DNA of 24,019 nt from a virus, in IMG/VR virus record IMGVR_UViG_3300021373_001605, positions 1-24,019 of that record; one strand, 5' to 3'. The position numbers and the translations under genes are program-made. The notes beneath the pieces are model-generated. The model searched no databases. It worked only from the letters and a program-made list of their open reading frames with translations, and was not told the DNA's origin. Below are positions 17,997 to 24,019 of the stretch, one piece after another. Within the stretch, counting starts at the first letter, position 1, and every line of letters starts with the position of its first letter.

Positions 17997-19169
17997 TTAT
18001 TTTTTTATTTTAAATTTCAACTTAGAACTATCTGCGCCAGTGACAGCTTTCACTTTTAACCCATTAATAAACATATCACCATTGGCTTGTGGCCTTACTT
18101 GACCTGTTATATTCTTAGACTTAGCCATCATATCTTTTACAGCGTCGGCTTTACCTTGCTCATAGAAATGATTAGCGATAGTGTCTGCATTTTCAGCAGC
18201 GTAAATAGCTTTGTGATAACCTACAGTATCAACAACTTCACCCTCATTGTTTAAGAACTTCTTAACAAACGTGTTTAAGTTTGATTGTTTTTCTGCAACA
18301 TCATTAGCATTTCCAACGTTGTATCTAAATTTTTTTTCACCTACGTTAAACTCGAAACCTTCGAAATTATTATTGAAAAACTCATTAGTTTTTGATTGAA
18401 ACGTTTTATGACGTTGATCAGCTATTTGTTGTTCTTTGTTGTATCTATTGAAAAAGTCTAATGCTTTTTGTTGGTCCTGAGTTACGCCGGGTCTCAACTT
18501 GATTTCGTCGTAGTACTTACTCTTGGTTTCTTCCAAAAAGTTTTTGGCTTTAGCAATTTCTTCTTTAAAGGCGAGTTTCTTTTTCTTTATATCTCGCTCT
18601 TCATCCATATCTTCGTCAAAAGAGAAATTATCTTCTATTATGAAGTTTATTTCTTCTTGATCTAAATGTGGTTTAGTATTTTTGTAATATTCTTTAAGTA
18701 AAGAAGTATCGTCTATATTAGAATAATCTATATTTAATCTAGCATAATCTTCGATAGTTCCACCTGTTTCTTCCATAAATGAAACTAGTTTTTCGATGTT
18801 TTCAGGTAGTGGTTTTCCAGTAACCTTTTCATCTCTTATAGCTTCTTTATATTCTTTCTTAACTTCTTCTACTTCTTTAGCAGCTTCTTCAGTTATTTCA
18901 GATATTGGAGATATTACTTCTTTTTCTTCTTTAGCTTCAGTGGCAACGACTTTTTCTTCGTGTGTTTCTCCCACTTTTTTGCCATCTCCGGATGGTTCTT
19001 GTACATCCACTTTCTCTGCGCTTGGCTCTTGAATGGCATCTTCTTTTATTTCTTCTTTTACTTCTTCTTTTTTACTTAAATCAACTTTATGTACTTTGTT
19101 TGATTTAGTTTTTAATGAAGGTTTCTTAACCTTAACTTTCAAAGGTTTTACTTCTTCTTTTTCTGACAT
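17997..19169 (-). CDS. Probable head scaffolding / assembly protein
   Basis: This 390-residue, highly charged protein lies between portal and capsid genes, the usual place for a scaffold. Residues 1-35 are basic (KPLKVKVKKPSLKTK), residues about 35-115 are a Glu/Lys-rich, low-complexity stretch with two QEPS units, and residues about 150-280 are helical with coiled-coil character. The C-terminus is basic and compact (FINGLKVKAVTG ... SSKLKFKIKK). No protease catalytic motif is seen. The basic ends and acidic centre suit a protein that binds capsid subunits and leaves or is cut later. The start is preceded by the AT repeat shared with the 265-residue gene. The scaffold role is inferred from position and composition. 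Confidence 0.65.
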   Translation of the reverse strand: MSEKEEVKPLKVKVKKPSLKTKSNKVHKVDLSKKEEVKEEIKEDAIQEPSAEKVDVQEPSGDGKKVGETHEEKVVATEAKEEKEVISPISEITEEAAKEVEEVKKEYKEAIRDEKVTGKPLPENIEKLVSFMEETGGTIEDYARLNIDYSNIDDTSLLKEYYKNTKPHLDQEEINFIIEDNFSFDEDMDEERDIKKKKLAFKEEIAKAKNFLEETKSKYYDEIKLRPGVTQDQQKALDFFNRYNKEQQIADQRHKTFQSKTNEFFNNNFEGFEFNVGEKKFRYNVGNANDVAEKQSNLNTFVKKFLNNEGEVVDTVGYHKAIYAAENADTIANHFYEQGKADAVKDMMAKSKNITGQVRPQANGDMFINGLKVKAVTGADSSKLKFKIKK

Positions 19170-19183
19170 AATATAATATAATA
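19167..19183 (-). repeat. AT-rich leader repeat, copy 2 (possible promoter or translation element)
   Basis: Identical over 17 bases to the element at 16119-16135, and likewise ending in the start codon of the gene it precedes. It lies in the 25-base gap between portal and scaffold-like genes. No clear terminator precedes it here, so it may act at translation rather than transcription. Confidence 0.6.
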
Positions 19184-19194
19184 GTTAATGAAAT

Positions 19195-21615
19195 TTACTC
19201 AGGCATTAATTCTCCTGGGTTTTGTAAGCTACCTATATCATTATTAGTTAGATCTTGTTTTGCTTCAAAATCTATAGGTAGTAAATCGTTTTTTCTTTGA
19301 GAAATCATCTCGCTTTGTTGAGTTGCTTGTATTTTGGTTCTTTTATCTTTTCTATCTTCAATCTCTTGCTCTTTGCTTTTCTGAACTTGAATCTCCATTT
19401 GTTTAAGCTGCATGTCAAATTGAAACTTCATCTGAAGAATTTGCTTATCAAGTTCTCCTTTTTGCTGCATCTTGTTTATATCAAACTGAGATTTAGCTTG
19501 TTCTATTTGCATTTCAGACTCTGTTAAAGCTTGTTGTTTTTGCATTTCAGCTTGAGCTGTTCTTTCAGCTAACTCAGCGTTAGCATTAGTCTGCTGTTGT
19601 ACTTGAGCAGCTTGTTGCTGTTGTTTTATTTTAAGTCTTTTGGCTTTTCTTTGTTTTAGCATTTGATTAGCCAACTTAAGATTATTTATACCTCTTAAGT
19701 CTATAGCGTCATCTAAGTCTATTTGACCTGATTTTAAAGCTATTTGAATATTTTGTTCTAAAACTTGTTTTTCTTCTTCGTCTGGTTCTAAATTTAAAAA
19801 TATTCCAAACTCATACATATTTAAATCTGCAAGCTCTTCTAAAGTGCCTACATTAAATCTAGATATACTGTTTTCTAAAGTTTGTTTAGTTAATGGAAAC
19901 TCTAAAGAGTCAGCTACTCTTAAACTTATATTCTCACACGTTTTAACAGTTATATACATCATAGCTTGAAGTAAATGTCTTGTAGCAGTGTTTGAGTTAG
20001 CCGCGGCTAACTTCTGTAAACCTACTAGAGAGTTTTTATCAGGTGTTGATCCATCTCTAGCCTCATTCAGGCCGGTAACATCTCGTATCATTTGTAAGTA
20101 ATACTGATAAGTTTGTATTAAGCTTTGTATTTTGGCTCCACCTGAACCTGTTTGTAATTCCTGTATAGGAACTTTACCTCTATTAATGTCACCATCTTGT
20201 GTTAACGATCTACCTACGATAGAACCAGTTTGAAAATACATATTTAAAGCTTCAGCTGGATTGTAGCTAGTTCCATTACCTAAGTCAACCTCTGCTAAAC
20301 CATCCATATCTAAATAAACACCATCTGGCACAACTCTAGATAATACTTGTTGCAATTTAAGATGTGTTAACTGAATCATATCAGCAAAACCTGTTATTTT
20401 ACTAACGGTAGATTCAATACGACCTTTGTACATTCTAGGAGCACATATGTTGTAGTTCATTCTAACTTTATTTATGTTAGAATTAGGCCTCGTCATGTTT
20501 TCTGCTAATTCCCATTTTAACATCATAGGATGTCCTAATATTTTTGCTCCACTATATAATGTTTCGATAGTTCTAGAAACTCTATTAAACTTATCACTTT
20601 CAGGCGGATTAAAAGTGTCAGGCTTTTGCAATGCTTTTTCTAAACCAGTGGGTGTTTGTTTTATTTTAAAAACTTGATCAGAGTAAGTCTTATATTCAAA
20701 ATATAATACTTGCACGGTTAAATCATCTTGTCTACCACTCCAATTTCTTAAATATTCTTGATTACCAGGGTATTCCTGTATAGTTTGAAGTTCTTGATCT
20801 GTTAAGTATGGAAATTCCATTTTTAAATCTGATATATAAACAGACTTCACTTCACCAACGTAATATATGTCTTCAAAGTTAGGATCTTCCGTGTAAGAAT
20901 AAACTAAAGAAGCTGGGTCTACGTAATCTACAACAACCCCTTCAGCTTTATTCCAAGTTGTTTTAACTGCTGATATACCAAGCGTTACTAAGTCTTGACA
21001 AAACCTCTTTTTTATAGAGTCGTATTTGTTTTTATTTAATATATCTTTTATAACTTCTTCTTCTGCTATTTCTATTGACTGTTTATAGTCTAACTGTAAA
21101 TGTAATTTTACTTCATCTTCGTTTTCTAAACCTAATTCTCTAACTTCTTTAGATAATATTTCAATTCCTAACTCTTTCTCCATTTGTTGAATTAGTTCTA
21201 ACTCTCTAACATCTCTTAACAACGTAGATGCATAATCAGTTCTTGATTTTAAAGAAAATGGATCAACACTAAAAGCACTTATTTCATAATTTCTTTGAGT
21301 CATTCCATTAACGACAATATCTACAAACTTAGATATTATTGGAACAGGTTTCCAGTCTAAGTTTAAATATGATAAATCACCATTAATAGCTAGTTCATCT
21401 TTATACTTTTGAACAGGCTGTTCACCTCTTGCGTACAACCTTAAACTATGGTAGTTATTATAATTAGTCGCATATCCATTGTTACCACGACCATTATTTC
21501 TAAACCATTCACCCTCAATCGCTCTACCGACAGCAAGCCCATAATCTAAAGTAGCTTTCTCTGCATCAGGTACCACCTGATCCGGGAATGAACTATTATT
21601 AGTAGTATAAATCAT
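19195..21615 (-). CDS. Portal protein
   Basis: This 806-residue protein follows the large terminase by 4 bases. It forms the dodecameric ring through which DNA enters and leaves the head. Support includes LNLDWKPVPIISKFVDIVVN and GMTQRNYEISAFSVDPFSLK near residues 85-130, the central mixed alpha/beta region with VVDYVDPASLVYSYTEDP, and the later helical part with GLNEARDGSTPDKNSLVGLQ, a pattern common to podovirus portals. Residues about 653-775 are a Gln/Lys-rich coiled coil (e.g. IKQQQQAAQVQQQ), longer than in many portals, comparable to the barrel or crown helices that project into the head. The ATG is preceded by an A-rich leader (AATAAAATAAATAG) without Shine-Dalgarno. Confidence 0.9.
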   Translation of the reverse strand: MIYTTNNSSFPDQVVPDAEKATLDYGLAVGRAIEGEWFRNNGRGNNGYATNYNNYHSLRLYARGEQPVQKYKDELAINGDLSYLNLDWKPVPIISKFVDIVVNGMTQRNYEISAFSVDPFSLKSRTDYASTLLRDVRELELIQQMEKELGIEILSKEVRELGLENEDEVKLHLQLDYKQSIEIAEEEVIKDILNKNKYDSIKKRFCQDLVTLGISAVKTTWNKAEGVVVDYVDPASLVYSYTEDPNFEDIYYVGEVKSVYISDLKMEFPYLTDQELQTIQEYPGNQEYLRNWSGRQDDLTVQVLYFEYKTYSDQVFKIKQTPTGLEKALQKPDTFNPPESDKFNRVSRTIETLYSGAKILGHPMMLKWELAENMTRPNSNINKVRMNYNICAPRMYKGRIESTVSKITGFADMIQLTHLKLQQVLSRVVPDGVYLDMDGLAEVDLGNGTSYNPAEALNMYFQTGSIVGRSLTQDGDINRGKVPIQELQTGSGGAKIQSLIQTYQYYLQMIRDVTGLNEARDGSTPDKNSLVGLQKLAAANSNTATRHLLQAMMYITVKTCENISLRVADSLEFPLTKQTLENSISRFNVGTLEELADLNMYEFGIFLNLEPDEEEKQVLEQNIQIALKSGQIDLDDAIDLRGINNLKLANQMLKQRKAKRLKIKQQQQAAQVQQQTNANAELAERTAQAEMQKQQALTESEMQIEQAKSQFDINKMQQKGELDKQILQMKFQFDMQLKQMEIQVQKSKEQEIEDRKDKRTKIQATQQSEMISQRKNDLLPIDFEAKQDLTNNDIGSLQNPGELMPE

Positions 21616-21619
21616 CTAT

Positions 21620-23845
21620 TTATTTTATTATTTTTGAAGTTACTCCATCATTGTTATATCTTTTAATACCTAAACTAATAGGTTGATATTTTCTTTCAGG
21701 ATTAGGTCTGTATCTATTTTTGTTACAAGCCATTATAGCTAAACCAGAGCTTATAGTAGCATCGAACTTAGTTCTATTATTAATATTAAACCTACCCCAA
21801 TCTTCTAGGGTTTTTTGAAAGTACATATCTCCATAACCTTCTTGAAGTATACCTATGTATTGTTCTATATAAGATTCAATTGCAGCAGCATGCGCTTGCT
21901 TAATATCTTCACTTGAGTTAGGTATTCCACCTATTTCTTTTTCTGTTGTAGAAAGTTTATTCCAAATTTTATCAGGACGATTCATTGAAAAACCTCTATA
22001 ACCTCTACGTTTAAAGTAATATAATAATCTTGGTTTGTTATTTTCAGCAAGTATAGGCATACCGTAAAATACACAAGCCATTAATACATCTTCAAAGAAT
22101 ATTTCAGCAGTCTGTGGTCTTGATATATACTCTAAAAAGAAATGATTAGGCGGTGCATCTTCCATGCTAAACTTTGTTAATCCATGTAAAGCACCATTAG
22201 ATCCTTTTCCATCTACAGTACCTGATATATCATAACTATCACAACCAAAAGCTCCAATGTGTTCGTTTCCAGGACTCTTAAGCCCATTATTTACTATCAC
22301 TCGATTTTGTAAGTTTTTAGGTGGTACCCAAGATATTAAAAACCTACCATCTTTATTAGGCATAAAAGAAACTCTTGTATCTTTAATACCATTTTCCCAC
22401 ATAAAACTTCCTCTAGTTACAGAAGATACATTATTAACTTCAAGATTATAATCTATTTGTTGATATATCTTAGTTAAATTAAACAATGTATTTTTAGCCT
22501 CGTCTCTAAATGCATGAGCTTCAGTTCTTGGAAACTGTCTATAATATTCATTTAATCCATCAGGATCATCTTTTAATCCATCAACTTCGTTTTCCCAGTG
22601 TTCAATAACTCCGATTGTAATTGGTTCACCATCGACTCCTTTGACTGGACTCTTTTGTCCAATGAAGACAGGAAATCCAAAAGTATCCATGAATCCTTCG
22701 TAGTTCCACTCCATAGGGATGAAAAGAGAGTAGAGGCCAGAAGATGTTTGTCCGTTTCTATTTCTTTTAGTAACGTTTGAATTGTTGTATAGTTTTTTGA
22801 AGTTGTCTCCACCTTTATCTAAAGCATTTGAAGTAGAGCCCATCATACATTTACCAACAACCTTAGCCCCTAGTCTTAATGTAGTTTTTGTAACTCTCCA
22901 GTTATTTAATATATTATCAGGCCTTTCCCATTTACCACTTTCATCATGGGCTAATAGTTTTAGCTTTTCACCATCATAAGAGTTATCGCCTGTGTTTTTC
23001 CAGTCAATAGTTGTATCTAATCCTTCTAGTTCTCTGAGTTGTTCATTCGACTCAAGCTTTCTTCTAGTAAGCTTTGATGCCGGAACACGATATGCCAATT
23101 CAGTTTTTGGCCTGTCCATACCATCTTGAATGGGTTTGAAGAAGAACGGGTAGTTGACTGATATGGGCACAACTTTATCTGTAAACATTTTTTTGGCATC
23201 CGAACCAGACTTGGACAATATGCCGAATCTAGCGTCGGAAGATATTGTAGCTTGGTTAACAAGTTCCGCGCTTGACATAAAACTGAATCCAGATCGTCTG
23301 TTTTTAAGGTAGCACATTCCGTAACATCTTGTATCTGCTTTACATGCTTCCCAAAATATAAAGAAGAGTCTGTTTGCTTCTCTATAGTCTGGTGCTCCAA
23401 TATCGATCTTTGACCATTGGAGGTACATGTAATGAGTACCAGTAATGTAATTAGCCACGCCGTTATTGTAAAACCAATAACCATTTTCTCGCCTTTTGAA
23501 TTCTTCGTCGATGTAATCATACCACTTTTCTTTAAATTCAGCTGGATATTCTTCCCAGTCAAATCTACTTTTGATTTTACTTAATTCTTTTGGGTAGTCT
23601 TGTCTTTCCCAGTATTGCTCCGCTTTCTTTTCGCTTCGTTTAAACGGTTTATCTGCTGCTGGTAAAGCAATCCTGAGATCTTGTATTTCAATGATTTGTC
23701 CAATTTTTCCAGTTTTACTTATTACTATAAAATCATAATCAGAGTTATAACCATACTCCCATTTTTTAAATCTATTGTTTTTAGCTAATATCTTAGGATT
23801 TACAACGTCCTTAATTTCTTTCCAAAGTGTTTGTTCGTAACTCAC
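21620..23845 (-). CDS. terL: Terminase large subunit
   Basis: This 741-residue packaging motor and nuclease starts at GTG (23843-23845), overlapping the stop of the upstream gene by 4 bases (GTGA). ATPase domain: K181-NRRSGFSF is a deviant Walker A with lysine at the front and GFS in place of GKS/T, as in lambda gpA (KSARVGYSK). D301-E302 in LKLLAHDESGKW is the Walker B and catalytic acid. GSTSNALDKGGDN shortly after is a coupling-type motif. Nuclease domain: D536 in GAFGCDSYDISG is the first metal-binding acid, and later acidic residues (e.g. LAENN, FDATISSG) could complete the RNase H-type site. Codon use between about 22570 and 23690 is richer in G/C-ending codons than the rest of the window. 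Confidence 0.95.
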   Translation of the reverse strand: MSYEQTLWKEIKDVVNPKILAKNNRFKKWEYGYNSDYDFIVISKTGKIGQIIEIQDLRIALPAADKPFKRSEKKAEQYWERQDYPKELSKIKSRFDWEEYPAEFKEKWYDYIDEEFKRRENGYWFYNNGVANYITGTHYMYLQWSKIDIGAPDYREANRLFFIFWEACKADTRCYGMCYLKNRRSGFSFMSSAELVNQATISSDARFGILSKSGSDAKKMFTDKVVPISVNYPFFFKPIQDGMDRPKTELAYRVPASKLTRRKLESNEQLRELEGLDTTIDWKNTGDNSYDGEKLKLLAHDESGKWERPDNILNNWRVTKTTLRLGAKVVGKCMMGSTSNALDKGGDNFKKLYNNSNVTKRNRNGQTSSGLYSLFIPMEWNYEGFMDTFGFPVFIGQKSPVKGVDGEPITIGVIEHWENEVDGLKDDPDGLNEYYRQFPRTEAHAFRDEAKNTLFNLTKIYQQIDYNLEVNNVSSVTRGSFMWENGIKDTRVSFMPNKDGRFLISWVPPKNLQNRVIVNNGLKSPGNEHIGAFGCDSYDISGTVDGKGSNGALHGLTKFSMEDAPPNHFFLEYISRPQTAEIFFEDVLMACVFYGMPILAENNKPRLLYYFKRRGYRGFSMNRPDKIWNKLSTTEKEIGGIPNSSEDIKQAHAAAIESYIEQYIGILQEGYGDMYFQKTLEDWGRFNINNRTKFDATISSGLAIMACNKNRYRPNPERKYQPISLGIKRYNNDGVTSKIIK

Positions 23846-24019
23846 TTACTTCTCCCTTCTGCAAAACCTCTAAAAGACTTTTGTTCTTTAACATCCTTTG
23901 GCTTTTCATTTAGTATATCTTCTTCTTGTTGAATACGACTAAGTATTTCAAAAGCATCAAATATAGCTAGCTTTTTAGTAGCGGCAGCGTTCTTTAATCT
24001 ATCAGCGCTTACATCGTCG
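23842..24019 (-). CDS. C-terminal end of an unidentified gene upstream of terL (possible small terminase)
   Basis: The last 58 codons of a gene that continues past the window edge, ending in TGA at 23842-23844, which overlaps the terL GTG. The visible part reads RLKNAAATKKLAIFDAFEIL, then SRIQQEEDIL, a helical stretch, and ends basic and Gly-rich (FRGFAEGRSK). Position directly before the large terminase fits a small terminase subunit, but the DNA-binding part is outside the window and the family is not recognised. The GAAGGGAG string near its end may serve as the ribosome-binding site for terL, the only Shine-Dalgarno-like sequence I found before a gene here. Confidence 0.75.
   Translation of the reverse strand, partial: DDVSADRLKNAAATKKLAIFDAFEILSRIQQEEDILNEKPKDVKEQKSFRGFAEGRSK

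Noticed and set aside
895-22979. Many plus-strand ORFs of 60-123 codons.
   Set aside because: All are antisense to real genes, low in protein-like composition (Ser/Leu/Phe runs from reversed Lys/Glu codons) and without leaders like those of the true genes.
23026-23562. A 178-codon ORF in another minus-strand frame inside terL, and a similar one at 22573-22812.
   Set aside because: Both lie within the conserved ATPase-coding part of terL, have no leader of their own, and fall in the GC-richer codon patch, where chance stop codons are rarer.
1-24019. tRNA genes, CRISPR arrays, insertion sequences, integrase or attachment sites.
   Set aside because: No cloverleaf, regular spacer-repeat, transposase or integrase pattern was seen on either strand.

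Overview
The window reads as a structural and DNA-packaging module of a tailed, podovirus-type phage. Every supported gene lies on the minus strand, so transcription runs from right (24019) to left (1). Gene order and protein sizes best fit a crAss-like phage (order Crassvirales) or a close relative among marine podoviruses. This rests on pattern recognition, because no database search was possible. The DNA is AT-rich, 12 of 13 ORFs whose stop is visible and unambiguous in the long frames end in TAA, and nearly all starts lack a Shine-Dalgarno motif and instead have A/T-rich leaders. That combination points to a Bacteroidota host, probably an aquatic Flavobacteriia-like bacterium.

Layout in transcription order: the C-terminal end of an unidentified gene (23842-24019); large terminase (21620-23845); portal (19195-21615); a charged, scaffold-like protein (17997-19169); major capsid protein (16499-17974); a 94-residue protein of unknown role (16183-16467); an intrinsic terminator; a 265-residue conserved unknown (15324-16121); a second intrinsic terminator; a probable tail-ring protein (14525-15265); a probable head-tail adaptor with an N-terminal fibre-type domain (13394-14518); two large beta-rich tail proteins of the nozzle/muzzle type (8964-13391 and 7229-8962); and three probable internal or ejected proteins (6523-7218, 4566-6500, 870-4556). 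The last of these appears to continue in another frame to the window edge (1-897).

The genes form one assembly line. Terminase and portal package DNA into a head built by the scaffold and capsid proteins. Ring, adaptor and nozzle proteins form the short tail. The Ala/Gln-rich and coiled-coil proteins are probably stored in the virion and delivered with the DNA. No lysis, replication, integration, tRNA, CRISPR or insertion-sequence signal was seen. No stretch above 300 bases is free of coding sequence; the largest gaps are about 60 bases and each holds a terminator.

The most interesting points are at the left end. The 1228-codon ORF has an HExxH zinc-peptidase motif and stops at the window's only TAG. 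A -1 frame that overlaps its end, and has no usable start codon, then stays open to the edge. This is either a frameshift (programmed or mutational) or an indel error. The continuation contains a stretch with a loose resemblance to sigma-70 region 2.
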